Part shown: one piece after another, positions 42,901 through 57,900 of the stretch
Numbering within the stretch: the stretch's first letter is position 1
How the letters are laid out: every line of letters starts with the position of its first letter
DNA from: Callaeas wilsoni
Lineage: Eukaryota; Chordata; Aves; Passeriformes; Callaeidae
Direction of reading: 5' to 3'
Length of the DNA stretch: 64,000 nucleotides
Assembly (NCBI GenBank): GCA_013398955.1
Contig: VWPU01012707.1
Coordinates: 434,001 to 498,000 of the forward strand
The notes under the pieces: model-generated
What the model was told of the DNA's origin: nothing
What the model saw: the letters and a program-made list of their open reading frames with translations, nothing else
Databases searched by the model: none
Program-made: the position numbers and the translations under genes

Positions 42901-45900
42901 GGTGTTGTGATGCAGCACTTGTGAAAGCCATTCCACCTGAAAGGCTTTAAAATAAGACAATGTATGGCACATACGAGCACATTTGTAAATGTACTCCCCA
43001 TTTTCTGAAGAAATGTATATTTCCCCTTATTTTCTTGCTACATCTTTCAATGGCTTTTTACACCAAACTTTTCATCTAATTTAAGAAATAGCAGGAATTT
43101 ATCTATAAAAATATCCTGATTTTAGAAAGTAAAACAGAATATGTATAAGCTGGAATAGAAGCTGGAGGGAGCTACTACACTTAATTCGCCACCTTAAATT
43201 TCAGTTAGGACAAATAACCCAAACAGAATTATTTCAATGAAAATAATGTATTGGTCATCTTCAGAAGTGTTAAAACTTACTTACATCTTGTTAGTAAATC
43301 AGATTTTGCAAGCAATATACAAAAGAGAGAAAAAAATATATTAAGAAGTTGCCTAGTAAAACAGAATTACTCCTGAAAGGAATCTACCAGATATTCAAGG
43401 AATATTTGCTGATGCCAATGTCCCCAGGCTGAGTATTAGATTTTAGGCCCTGTTTCAGGCAATTCTGCCATAGAGATAAAAGAAGCTACAGATTTTGCAT
43501 AATTTTTAGACTGCTAGGGGAATACCCACTTCCAACTGGTTGTTTTCTCCACTTTCTTATGTCCATATGTAGAATTCAAGTTGCTATGGGAGATGTGAAA
43601 AAGGATGGAGGAGTGTCTGCTGCAATAAAATGGAACAGATATGCAGTGAGAGTCGGACCGAGGTTACACAGGGGTCTGGTGGGTTACTTAACTGAAAAAT
43701 GCAGACAGGAGCCAAAGTGTATTATTCATAGTGCTGGGAGAGTTGCCAGCACTGTCCCAGATGTAGGCTAGTCACAGGGAAATTAAAAATCTGAAGACCC
43801 TTAAAATTCTCCCTTTCTCTACTTGATATTTTGATCCTGCAGGACTCTGGAGGACTAATCTGCAAAACTGGCCAATAAATCTAGCAAATTGGATCTTATG
43901 ACAAGGAAGTTAAAACAAGCATTTTTTTTCACAGAAAATCTATAAAAACGTTTTTAACTTCTACTCTGCTTTCTTGCACTTAATATCCATATAATTTTTG
44001 ACAGTAGCATATGTAAGCTAGAAGGTGTATATATAAAAATGAAATCCACATCAGAAAGTCTAGACAAAGCTAATTTTAGAAATAATATCCATGCTTTTTT
44101 TAAGATTTCCATGCTTTTGTTTCTCTTGATAAACCTTTCTTCCTCTTCCAAGATTTTCTCAAAATAGATGTTTCCACTAAAACCTAGTTAAGTCTTCCAG
44201 TTAACACACTTAATGTCATCAACCTCGGTTTGATAATTTCCTTTATCTCCTACCTGTCTCTAGCCCATCAACTAAAACAAAATGAGACCAAAGCATGCAA
44301 TCTTTCCCAGCAGTTAGGTGGAACTACCGCCTCTGTGTCTGCTGGTTATGGATCCTTGTCACGATGCTTTGATATGAAACTTTGGAAAATGGAAATTTAT
44401 AAGGTGAGGCTTATTAGAAAACAAACACCAACTTCCTTCCATCATTCTTGCGGGACTGCTTTAGCAGCTTGACGCCTATTGCTGTTCCTGCACCATATTC
44501 AAGCTTCAATGTCAGGTAATGGCAAGCCTGGCTGGGGATTTGGTTCAACCACAGTCAGTTACTCCTGCTGGAAGTTCAGATTCTGAGAACTGGGGATCAG
44601 GAGCAAGAAATATTTTTAGGGTCATAAGGAAATTGTACTGGGGAGAAGGAAGGAGATTTTAACAGTGAGAAGGCACAGCAGAATCCAACATTCACCTCCC
44701 AATAGTTCTGCTCAACATAAGGCAAGAAACCCTCCCTGATCTGTTGCAGAATTTTGCAAGTGATTTGGCTGAAAGCCCCAGAAGAAGAGATATCTAGCTG
44801 TTAAAATAACTGAGGTTTAACTTTCATAGTGCAGTGCACTAAAAAGTAGAATGTACTTCTTCTGATTCATTAAATATCAATCTAGGAAACCACTCAATTA
44901 CTTTGTCTAAATCAGAAATCAAATCACAGAATAATAGTTGCAGTGTTTCAATAAAATTGTAAACATCGAGGTTTTCATAAAACAGAAAAGACAGAACAAG
45001 AACAAAATATGCTGTGTAATATCAAATTTGATGTCAGGCATCACTTTATGTACAGCTTTCAAAGTAATGCTTCCATCAACAAATTAAATAATACGTCTGT
45101 GGCATTTTGTCAGGAAAGGGATTAGTTTCTTGCCTTTTTTCTGGTCTACCAGTGACACTAAGGACATATGTAATGCAGCAACTCAATAACAAAGATTCCT
45201 GTGTGAGGCTGGAGTGAGTTGGCAGGCCTGTATGGGGCAGAACAGTGCTACAATACTAGGTGGGATCCCAGAAGAAATGATAGCTCATCAACCTCATGTA
45301 GGGCAATTTTGCCTCTTCTCTTCCAGCATCCCCAGCTAACAGGGGTGCACTGGCAAGTCCCAGAGCTCTCCCACCATTGCCTCTAGCTCTGCTGCACTTT
45401 TAATGCCGCTAGCACAGGTGACTGTACAGGGGTCTGACCATACAAAACGTATTCCTCAAAGGATATTAACACCAAAGCTTTCTTTAATCAGTCAATTTTC
45501 TAATTAGACAGCTTTTTAAAAAGAAAGATATCATTTATTACTTGACTGAAATCCATTTGGATTTAAAGTTGTCAGCTAGCAGGAATGGGTAATACAGTCC
45601 TCAGAAAGAAATAAGCTCTGTGTTTCAATACCAAAACACTGCATTAACAGTCTGTTAACTGGCTACTTCTTAGCTTTGTATGCTTAGCGTGCTAATGTAC
45701 AAACTTTGAAAAGAGACTTGCATGCAATTCCAGGTTCACAGATTTTTATGAAAAAACTTTAGGATTTAATAACAGTAATTTTGAGAGAGAACATTTCAAT
45801 ATCCATCCCTAAAGGAAAGATATATTCCTCTGCTAAAATCATAAATATGTTTGAAAATTCCATTAATAAATTATCATACTTTAGCCTAACTTTAGAGGCA

Positions 45901-48900
45901 TGTATGCTGCACTTAGGAGTTTAAATGGCTGCATAGTTTGACAGCTGGACTCAGTGATCTTAGATATATTTTCCAACCTTAATGATTCTGTGGTTTATAC
46001 ACAATGACCGTGTATGAATAATGATGGCCCCTCCTTTTCAAATGGCAGGAAATCATTAGCTGATGGCTTTGAACAGTCTAATACTTCAGGGAATCACATC
46101 CAGGGTAAGAGTTAAAAAGTAGAGAAAAACACAGCCTCTACATGCATAAATATAGCAGATCTAGAACAGCCCAGTAAAATGCCTTCCTACCATGAAACAC
46201 TGAATTTCCAAAATCAAAACTTTCTGTGGCACTACATAAAGAAAATTTCTTTTTAAAACAAAGTTTTATAAAGTGAAAAGAAAGACAGAATATGAAATTT
46301 CATTTGAAACTAAAATGAAATCATCCAGGTTTCTTCTAACTAGTACTAACTGTATTACAGACTGGATGCACTAAAACTTAGGGCTTTGTTATTCTGCCAT
46401 CAGATCTCATACTTCCCAGGATATGTGATCTATATTTTACTGATTAAGAGCAAATTTTTATGTCATGTGTTGGTAAAGTGTGTCTTTGTTCCTTTAACAG
46501 CTTTGTGCCTTTCTCTAGCACAGACAACAGAGGCTGCAGTACAAGACAAATGATACAGGATACAAATGGTTTTTCCAGTGCAGGGGTCATCCCTGTGATT
46601 GCACCAGCTTGTCCTTTTACAAGCTTTAGTTTAATTTCCTATGGAGGGAAGGAAGACAAGAAGCACTGCAGGTAGATATTTAGGGTAAGGCTTGCTCTGA
46701 CCATGTGCAGAGGCTACCCAACCACACAGCCACACATCTCTCAGCTCCTGGCTTCTCTGCCCCAGTTATCTCATGGGGGGATACACATACATGGTCATCC
46801 TCTGGGTAGATGTAATCGTTTCCCATTTCTAACCCTTTGCTTCCCTAAAATGGGACTTGTATCTCCCTGTGAGAAAGATCATGGTGATGGGCTTTGGTGT
46901 CTGGAGAAGGCCCTGAAGACCCAAGTCTCTGTGCTCACCAGCAGCAATGAACAGGGAAAGGATTCAGAGCTCCCAGAGGCAATTTGCAGATACTTAATCA
47001 CAAGGATCTTGAGAATCCAGCCCGTTTCACTGTACTGAAAGTAGAGAAGACTGCACTAAGCTGCCACCTACCCGGTTTTCAGCTGACACAGTCACTTCTC
47101 CTTATGGATTTCCTGGTTGCCAGCAGAACAATGATTTATGTGCAGCAGCCTTTTTTTTAATGACGTGGCAATTATTTTCATTTTCAGCGGTGGCAGTTCT
47201 ACAACAACCTTACAGTCGAGCATGAGGAGGAAAGTCCATGAGCTTCTTATAGTGGAGCTTTGCTTATTCTGTTGGCTGCCTCTTCTGGCTCTTGGCCTTT
47301 AGTTAAATAAGTTACATATTACTTTTCACACTCCTGTCCCAGAGTAATGCTATGTCAATATCCCAAGCTTCCACTGCCAAGATATGAGACCAGCTAAACT
47401 GTGTGAGGGCAAAGGTCCACCTAACTCACAGCCAGAGTTCCTGATAGTAACTGGCAGCTGAAATAACGAAAGGGTAAATACAAGCAGTACTTGTCCTAGG
47501 ACGCCCTCTGATTTCTGTAACCTTTGGGATAAAAACCTTCAGGGCTGAAGGTTGCATTCAAATCAACACATGTAATAGGACCTTCTTTCCATCCATCTTT
47601 CCTATCTTTCTTCCATTAGTTTATATAATCACTGAAATCTGTGTGCTTTTGCCATCCAGAAATAGTTCATTTTTTTTTATTTAAAGGATTTTGCTGCCCC
47701 TGAATTCCCATGTTATGGTCTGAGTGGTGATTGTCATGAATATTTTCCAGAGACAATGAGTAATATTTCCTGTTCAGCCTGTCCATGTAATTGGCAGTTT
47801 TATTTATTATTTCCCTCTTGAATTTCCCTCGCTTTTCCTAGCTGAAATATTTTAATCTTGTAGTTTTACTGTATCCTTTGGAGATGGGGTGGCCAGAACC
47901 ACATGCACTATTCCACTGGCAGACCTGTACTCAGGAAGGGCTTAGTGAACTGATGCTGCTTTGCCCTCCTCCTTTCCAAATGGTGGCTAACACTGCGTTT
48001 GCTATTCATGCTACTGCTGACTGCTGGGATGTTCCAAGAGATCTACCCACGTTTGTACTGCAATTCCTCTTCTGAGAAATAGCAGCCACTCAATACAGTG
48101 TAATATGCATATTTAAGGTTATCCCTACATGTTACTTTTCTTCAGACTGGATTCTATCTTTTTATCACCCAGTAATGCAGTGCTGTGAGTGGTTTCTCCA
48201 ACTTGTCAGTATATCAGCAAACTTTGGCACCTTTCTATTTCAGCCCCCTTTCCATACTAATGACTCTGCTGAACAGCACAAGCACCAACATCAATCCCCA
48301 CAGAGTTCCACTGGCAAATACTCCCCACTGTGAACACAAATCCTTTATTTTTATCCTTTGTTTCCTACCTTTAGAGATTTTACTTCTGCTACCAAATAAT
48401 TCTACTTTTTTACCCTTTTTACTTTAGCAACACAGTCACTTTTACTTGCACACCCTGTGCCTCTTAGAGAATACTGAAACCACACTGTATTTTCTTCATA
48501 GATCCACACATTTATGACTACAGTTTCAACCGTTTTTGTCAGTATGGAAGGTAGGTCTCCTGGAAATATTTCTCCAGACATATGGAGTCTATTTTCAAGC
48601 CCCATGTCACACTTGAAACATCTTGCTCCTCTGCGATTAAGGCTAAACTATTTCATAATTTTCATATGTATTATAAAAATTGTAATTCAAAAATTCTACA
48701 TTACAAATCATGATGACTATTTGGCAGTTTCTTATTTTAGTTTAAACTTAGGTGAATAATTTATGACCTTGATGATATGACACTATTGATTTTATTGATT
48801 TACTCTGAAATCTCTTCTATTGGTAACTAAGTAGCACCAAAATGTTTTGAGGCTCAAGGACTATTGAAAAAGTGTTTGAAGGGAGAACTTCTTTATGTTC

Positions 48901-51900
48901 TACCACAACAATGATCAACACACAGGCCATTTGGCTTTGCATTGTCACTCATTTTTCTGCATTCCTCTTTTTTATTAGATCCAGTGCCCTCTGAAGGAGT
49001 TCCTGTCTAATGTGTTTTTATGAATAGTTTCTTGGTCTTGTGCACACTATTCCTCGGAATCTCTTTAGGTCTGCCACATGATATTGCACTAAATTTGCAA
49101 AAAATTCATATTCCTTTTAATTTTCTGTATCATACAGGACTATGCTTTTTGAAGCGTGACTGTTACTTTTAACAGTCTCACCTCTTTCACTCTGTTAATT
49201 ATGACACAGTTTGGGATGTTTCCATGTGGGGAGGAGGGTGAGGGGAAAAATGCTTTTTTGACATATAGTTTGACCTTTTAATATGTTGTGTTGAAGCAGT
49301 TTGTATTCCAGATATAAAATGTCAGTCAACATAATTAGTGGAGATTATTGGGCAATTTATCAAATCACAGAAACATGGATTATTTTAATCCTTATTTTAA
49401 AGGCTTATCCCTTGGATGCTGCGTTCAGCCTCAGTGTTCAAAGACTATTCTTAGAATAGCTCTCCAGAATTCTCAGAATATTTATCTTTGTCTCCTGGAA
49501 TCTAAAGTTCTTTTCAGACACAACATCAGTCCTATAATGTCTATTCTGTTACTCCAACGCGTTTTTTACCTAGGCATTTTCCTCCTAGAAAGTGCTTAGT
49601 ATGCCTACCAACATGTTATATAAATATGCTTGTTTACAGCTACACATTCCATTTATTCTATCCTATTTTACCCTTATACTTAAATTTCCTTCTGCATTAT
49701 TATGTTCATGAATTCTGCTTATATATGAATATCTTTTAGAATACTTACTGCAATTTTTATCCCTGCATTTTACCAATTTCTGGTAAATTTTAGTCCTAAA
49801 CCACAATTCATCCTCACCTGTGTCCTTCTCTACCATCCCTCTTCCACCTCAGTTTTCTTGGTCCTTAGTTTTAAATGCAAAATAAATACAACTTTCTAAT
49901 TTGATCTATATGGAAAATCTGTACAGGTTTCATCTATGCCTTAAAAACTTAGCATCTGAAAATAACAAAACTTCTTATCAGATAAAAATAATAGCTTAGT
50001 TCCATGCTGCCCTTCATTAAGCAGTGAAGCACATAAGCATACATATATATATAAAAATACAGTATTAAATTTAAGCTAAAGTTGTAAAAATGTTTAGAGT
50101 AAGTGAATCTTAACTTGCTCTGCTGCAAAATTTAGAGTTAAAAGTAATACTCTAGTTATTTCTCTGAATTCCCCACTAACACATGGAATGAATCATACAG
50201 AATTGCTAACATGAATCTCTCACATTTTCATCACTCAATTTTGAAACTAATTTGGCTAAATGTTTGTTCATCTAGAGTGACAACTAACTGGCTTTGACCT
50301 GCCTCAAGCAGTTCTTTTTTAGGTATTTAAAAATACTCTACCTGTGTCATAAAAAATTTCTCAAAACTGAGTTAGCTTGGAAATAATCAAGTGTACATTC
50401 TTCATCTACCAGTTAAAGTTTATGTTTTATTATAATGGCATTCATTAAGTGGGGAGAGGAGAGGACCAAAGGATGAGAATTCCTTTTGTTTCTTCTTTTA
50501 GGCTGGAAATACTGGTGCTTTATTACACTGTGTCAAACTACAGTTGCTCCTTCAAATGTAAAAATACAAGACTAAATGAGTAAGGCAATTCCTATATTTG
50601 AGGATGTGTGAGGATACTTAATCTACACCCCAACTCCTGAAATGGCATGATAAGCATTTTTCTAATGTTTTATTCATGGTAAAGCTCACATTATGTAATG
50701 TTTGAGTATATTAAATGGTCAAAAGCATTCCATTAGCCAGAAGCTGTGAAGTCAGTGGGGTGGCTGTTGCAGCTTTCGGTCTCCTCAGAGTGGTAAACTG
50801 AATAGTCAACAAAACAGAGGGGAGCTGGATGTAAGTGGAAGATGCAACAGAGCAAAATATGATGTATTTTAAAAATGTGTTAGAGAGAAGGCAGAAACAA
50901 AGAAAACATAACCACAAGCACTTGTCAAAGAAGATAAAAACTTTTCATACTCCTTTCAGCTGGGGTTAACAACAACAGGACCTGAAGATACCTCCAAGAG
51001 ACACTTTTAAAGTGTCAAAAGTAACCACTTGTGTGACAGATTCCAATGTTACTTCTGGCTGTAAAAAGTTCCTATAACTCACACTGCTTGGCTCTGAGTG
51101 GTATCAAAGACTCAACACACAGAAACACCAACTAGAGCAGATCGCTTGTAGAATGAAGGAGTCCAAAGCTGATGGTAACTGAAGCTCTCTGAAAATATGG
51201 AGGTAGTACAGAAAATTTAAACGGCATTTCATAATGCATCTGTAAAAAGTGGAGTCAACAAAATGAGTATCAGCTGGGATGAGGCCATAAATCTCCTTTC
51301 AGCAATATGTGTTCCCTCAGCATTCAATCTCACTGAGAAAAGATAACAACTATAAAACTGTCTTGCAGGTTCAGAAGAAAACTAGTAAAAATGTTACAGG
51401 GACACCTATGAGGATCGGAAGGATGGGGAACTTGATGAGATTTATGATTTGAAGTGTATCTGTCTTTAAAGCATTGCAGCCTTTTTAACTTCTCCAATTA
51501 CAACAGCAAGGTAAAATTATGTATTACAACCATAAACCAGAAAACTAACCAAAAGAAAGCAAAATAGAGGAGTGACCTTGATCAAACTCCTCAAGAACGC
51601 AGAAATTAATATATTCATGAGAACTCCTGATGAAAGAGTAGAACAAGGACTGCAGAGGGGTTTGGTTCTCATGAAGAAAAATAAGCTATCAAATGATTTT
51701 CAAAGGGAAGGAAAGTCTTGACCGGACACTCCTCACATCTTGGGGTAAGTTTCTGATTTTTAATGGAAAAAAATTTGAGAAATGTTGAGTGAGAGTTATC
51801 TGACTATATGTATGTGTCAAGATCTAACCTAAGCATGATGACTGCCTTTAAGGGCGAGTTTCATGTCATCCTCCAGCGGTCCCCTGCAAAACAGTCAGAA

Positions 51901-54900
51901 GGATCATATCCTAAAATGCCCTTGATTGTAAAGAGACCCCTGGTTGATGACTTCAGATATAGACATACAGACTTCATTTGCCCAGAATTAGGTGAATCAA
52001 ATCACTCTCTCAGTCAGAGAGATCCCAACTCATCCCAACTCAGCCAGACCTACAGGGCAAAGCATTTCAGAACACGAGCCACAAGACTTAGCAGCTGCCT
52101 TGCTGAAGGAAGGTAGCTCCTTTATGAGATGGTGGGAGGAATCATCAACTAGTTAGTGAAACCATTTCAAGTAGGTCACCAAGTAGTGTCTCTTTCAGGG
52201 TCTTAATTCTGTCTTCCAGCTTCAAATCACAGAATCAGAGAATGTCTTGAATTAAAAGGCACATTAAAGATCATCTAGTTCCAAGCCCCTAGACATGGGC
52301 AGGGACACCTTACACCATAGCAGGTTGCTAAGGGTCTCATCCAGCCTGCCCTTGAACAGCCCCAGAGATGGGGCATCAGCCTGTTCCAGGGCCTCACCAC
52401 CCTCACAGTAAAGAATTTCTTCCTAATATCGAATCTAAAGCTACTCTCTTTCAGTTTAAAACCTTTATCCTATAACTACATGCTCTTGTAAAAAAGTCTC
52501 TCTTCAGCTTTCCTGTAGGTTCCCTTCGGGTACTGGAAGGCCAGCAATTAGTTCACCTTGAAGCTTTCTCTTCCCCAGGCTGAACTATCCCAATTTCCCC
52601 AGCCTTTACTCATACAAGAGATGCTCTAGCCCTCCAATCATGCTGAAACTGGAACAGAACAAGAACCAGTCTGAACAAATCTCCATCATGCATTGGGGTA
52701 ATGAACTGATAATTATGATAGCCTCAAGGCATCTGTGTCTGCACTGACTAAATTAAATAGCTCTTGCTCATCAAATCAGAAAAGACGTTCAATCATAGGT
52801 GAGTTTTGCTTATTAATTCACTTTCTGTGAAGCCAATACCAGTCTGGAATCTTTTCTAATGTATGCATTTCTCACATTTATTTTTCTCTGCTTCAGGCAA
52901 TGGAAGAACAAATGAATATAACATAGTGATGTTATTAAGCCATAAACAGCCCAAGAGCATGGTGGTAGAGCTTTAAGAAGAGAAGCATCTCAAAACCACC
53001 ATTTTTTGGGAGCTTTACTGTATAAAGTTAATTTACCCAACTAGAAGGAGATTACCCTTCTTTTTTAAAAGTGTAATACCTGAAGCTAATTTCCTTCATC
53101 ACTGAGAATAAGACCACTAGTGAATGCAAAATCTTCCACAGTGAATGATAGCTACAGAGTTTACATAGTGCATTTGAAAATCATTCTCAACAGGATCAAA
53201 GCCTTTTACTTCTCATATATATATTGATCTTGGCTATCACTGGGGAGTGATCCTGTCACTTCTAGATCATGCAATATAGTCTTTATGGTTTAAGCAAAGG
53301 GAGTTAGTATTTTCACTCATGGTTATGAAACAGTTCATACCTTCCTCAGTTCAAGCACAGCCAAAGATATGCAATACATACTAAGGAGAGGTTATATGCA
53401 AATATACAGAGTGATGAACCCTCAAAAATACATTCTGCTTTGGCTTTTCTAGCTCTGTATGGAAGATGATAACCTTGAATGCACTGAAATAACTTTAAGT
53501 TATTGTGAAGGGCCAAAAAAATGCTTCAAATGGTTTTATAAAGTATTGAATTTATACAATTGAGAAAAGTTTAAATTGCTCATATTTTAAAAATGTAGAA
53601 CATCTTAAAATACGTTGCTTTAATTATTTAAAAGTGCTTCAGATGCTTAAACTAAGTTACTTTAATTTGGAAAGCCTGTTGAAATATGCACAGATTTAAA
53701 ATCTTTTAAAATTGATAAAAAAATTCCTTCTCTTAATTCCAAGTCTTTCGTTAATTAAAAATATTTTTCATTCCAATAGTTCTAAATGCAATTTTCAGCT
53801 AAGCACATCCATGTGCCTTTGATTTCGAACAGTAAAGAGCCATAATAACTAAGTAATTTTTATTTTTATTTTGGATCTTTGCTAAAAAAAATAGAAAATA
53901 AGGCAGATCACAATTTCTGGACTAATATTCTCTCCTTTGCCACAAAAACTCACAGTACACAGAATACCAATGTGAGCTTGCCTCCTCATGCTAATTTTTT
54001 TTCTTAGCATTTTCTTTTTTATTAAGTTTTTTCTAAGTTTGGTCTCCAAAATCCAGTCTCTGGAAGTTAATTTCACAGGGTGGATTTTTGAAGGAATTTC
54101 CTGGTTTTTTTTAGTATAATTAGCCTTTGTCCCAGAGCCTGAAGGGACTATTGTGATCACCTTTTTGGATTAGTCAGCGGTTCAAGATCCTGCCTCCATG
54201 CAAAACCCCGTACTACTTTTAAATGTACACAGAACACCTCTGAGGAGCTCATCCACACTGGCTTAAAGAACATTTATGAAGTCCATTTAAGTGGCCTCTT
54301 ATGCTTCCTTTGGATAAGATAAAGGGACTTCCCTCCACACCCACTGAACACAGTTTTTTTAGGTTTTATTCTTGTAATAAGAATAGCAGTGCCTTTTTCA
54401 TTGTGCTCCCTCCTGAAAACCTTCCAGCTTCTCAAGATCCCATTGCCATTTCTCATGCTATATCTAGACAATCACACAAATGTCTTTCCTGTTGCCTAAA
54501 CCAAGCAATGGCAGGTGAAATATTCTATAAGCAGCCGCTGATGTTTCATGACTGCTAGCCCTTTTTCTTGTGGGCGACTTTAATTTGATAGATGAAGAGG
54601 CAGTCTAGGAGGTTCCAGAAGCATGAAGGAGATAAATTCCTGACACATGTGGTGAGTGAGCCTACCAGGAACGGTGCCCTGCTGGACCTGCTGTTCATGA
54701 ACAGAGAAGGACTGATGTGAGATGTGGTCGGAGGCTGTCTGGGGCACAGCAATCCAAAAATGATAGAGTTTACAATTCTTGGTGAAGTGAGGAAGGGGGT
54801 CAACAAAAACTCTGTCTTGGACAGTCCTTAATAACAAAGGAGTCCAGGAGAGCTAGACATACTTTAAGAAAGAAACCTTAAAAGCACAGAAGCAGGCCAT

Positions 54901-57900
54901 CCCCATGTGCCAAAAAATGAGCTGATGAGGGAAGAAGACTGGCCCGGCTGAACAGGGAGCTCTCACTGGAAATCAGAGAAAAAAAAAGAGTTGATGACCT
55001 TTTCAAGAAGGGGCAGGTAACTCAGGGAGTGTACAAGGGTGTCATTAGGTCATGTAGAGAGAAAATTAGAAAGGTGAAAACTCAGCTAGAACTCAATCTG
55101 GCAACTACTGTGAGAGATAATAAAAAGTGCTTTTAAAAACAAATTAACAACAAAAGGAGAGCTAAGGAAATTCCCCACCCTTAGATGTGAGGAAGCAGGG
55201 AACATTGTAACCAAGGACCAGGAAAAGGCTGAGGTACTTGTACTTTCTTTGCCTCAGTCTTTAACAGCAAGACTGGTTATCCCCAGGGCAACATGCCCCC
55301 TAAGCTGGTAGACAGGGACTGGGAGCAGAATGGAACCCCTGCAATCCAAGAGGAAGCAGTTAGTGACCCACTGTGCCACTTGGACACTCACAAGTCCATG
55401 TGAGTGAAAAGGACCTGGCGGTGCTGGTTGACAGCAGCTGAACATGATCAAGCGTGTCCCCAGGTGGCCAAGAAGGCCAGTGGCATCCTGGCCTGTATCA
55501 GCAATAGTGCAGCCAGCAGGACCAGGGCAGCGTTTGTCCCCCTGTACTCAGCACTGGAGAGGCCACACCTCAAGGGCTGTGTCCAGTGCTGGGCCCCTCA
55601 GAAGAAGAAAGACATTGAGGGGCTGGAGCGTGTTTGGAGAAGGGCAATGGAGCTGGGGAAGGGTCTAGAGAGTGAGTCCCATGAGGAGAGGCTGAAGGAG
55701 CTGGGGGTGTTCAGCCAGGAGAGGAGGAGGCTCAGGGGTCAGGCTTATCATTCTACAACTGCCTGAAAGGAGGTTGTAGCCTGGTGGGGGTTAGCCTCTT
55801 CTTCCAGGCAACCAGCCACAGGACAAGAGGAAATGGCCTCAAGCTGCACCAGGGGAGGTTCAGGCCGGACATCAGGAGGAATTTCTTCATTGACGGGGTT
55901 GTCAAGTATTGAAAAAGACTGTCCGGGAAGGTGGTGGAGTCACCATCCCTGGAAGTGCTCAAGAAATTACTGGATGTGGCACTTAGTGCTATGGTTGAGT
56001 TGTCATGGTGGTGATCAGTCAAAGGCTGGACTCAATGATCTTGGAGGTCTTTTCCAATCTTAATGATTCTGTGATTCCATTATCAGATGTGTTACCTCTG
56101 AAACAGATAGACATGTATCTTTCAAATCTGCACTTTTTAAGATTCAGCTGATCCTTCAAATATTTCTCTTCTTAATGAGAACGCCCTTTTTTCCTCAAGG
56201 CAAGACTGTCTTCCATTTGTGTGTGAATATCCATGTGAATACATTAAAATAAAAAATGTAATATTTTTTGATTGCAACCTGTACATCATACAAAAAGATA
56301 GCTCTGCATAAAAAACTATCCTGCATTGTTACTTACTATTAATGTGATATGATGTGATTTGTAAATTATATTCGGGCTATCAGCAAGGGTGAAAACTTTA
56401 CCTTGCAGTTGTAAATACCAAGTATTGATTAAAAGAAATTCAACCAATTAATGTTAAAATGGATACTTTAGTAGCTGTCAGTTAAGTAATAACACTGTCT
56501 ATAATAACAAGCCACACCAGGAAGCTTGATAATGTTCCACACAGAACTCACTACAAAACCACTAGAGTTAAGCTGAAAAAAAATAACTACAGTTCTTAAA
56601 GGTAGTAATAAGTTCCACAGACAAAGGCAGATTTATAGACTCCTAGAACAGTAAAAATTCAATAGTTATGTGATATAGCTATAGCATATGAAAATTCATG
56701 CAATCATTTCTGGTCAAAACCTCATATAATATAGATTGCTTGCCTGTATAATCTTGAAAATCATCCACAGAGTTCTTCTGTAAACATTAAGATGTTGGAT
56801 GATAAAAATCTGACAGTTCTAGGCACTGAAGATTACTCACCCTTGAAGGTCTCACTGCAGTATAAATTACTGAAAAATGAATCCCTCGTTCCTGCAGATC
56901 CATAGTCACTCTTCCAATTATTTTGTCTGTAAATAGAAACATGTATAATCCAACAAACCCTTTAAGTTGAGAAAGCTAAAATCCTACAGTAGTTGGCGAA
57001 GTAATGAGCTAGATATTTAAGCTTTTTCAGTCTGTTTAAGCAACTTAAGTGCTCATTCTGTCTAGGTACAATAGATACAAATGGGATAAGACATGCTTGG
57101 TGTCTTGAAAAATGCACAATTTCAGTGAGGTAATATTAAAAAAAAAAATAACAGTTCAGGGGTGATTTTGAAAATGAAAAGTAAAACCATGGAAAATATG
57201 TCCAAACATTTGAACTTTGGGCAATTAAAAGCAGGAGCAGAAGAAATCACATAAGATACGAGAGCAGGATGCATATACTGCTAGTCAAGTGACCAGTAAA
57301 TAAATAAATAATAAAATTTAAGCAGTATTGTTCTGTGAATTACAAAATACACATAACTTCCACTGAGAAGCAACACTCAAAATGTGGTGTTTAGTGTGGG
57401 GCATGATATGTATAATATTGGTAGCAATATTTCTTTTGCCTTCCGTGGATTTAAAGCCTGCTTCCTCACCCCCAACAGGACACCTGAAAATTTTCCTGCT
57501 GATTACATTGCAGGCCAAAGGAGAAATATGGTGGAATAATTCTGAAAAAGGAACGAGAGGTCAAATAAGGAAGAGAAGGCCTTTCAAAGAGGTCCAAATA
57601 TGCCTCTACAAAAGATCCTCCTCTAGTTCTGAAACCACAGGCAGTTGCAATAAATACTTACAATAATAAGTTTATAAATGTTATATAAATGTTTTCAATA
57701 TTTATGCAGAAACATGAACATCTGCTTATAAGGAGCATAATAGTTGTGAATCATGAACCATTATTAGTGTTGTTATTGGGACTGCTTGAGAAGCAAGCAA
57801 GCAGACTCACATTTATTGTTTCAGTGCCTTCCCACTTCTTATTCATATACCAGCCTGGTGGATGAATATTTTATAACCTGGACATACAAACTTCTCAGAT

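Larger units (their letters stand above)
37481..56840 (-). other. ATP6AP1L large intron, about 19.4 kb
   Basis: The largest intron of the gene, with GTGAGT donor and TTATTCCAG acceptor (minus). It hosts six CR1 copies (39.2, 42.0, 45.9, 47.9-49.9, 52.2 and 54.6 kb), covering about a quarter of its length. It also holds an A-rich purine tract at 40939-40981. No second gene or RNA was recognised. GC-richer patches at 42700-42950, 45220-45440 and 46690-47040 are unexplained. Confidence 0.75.
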
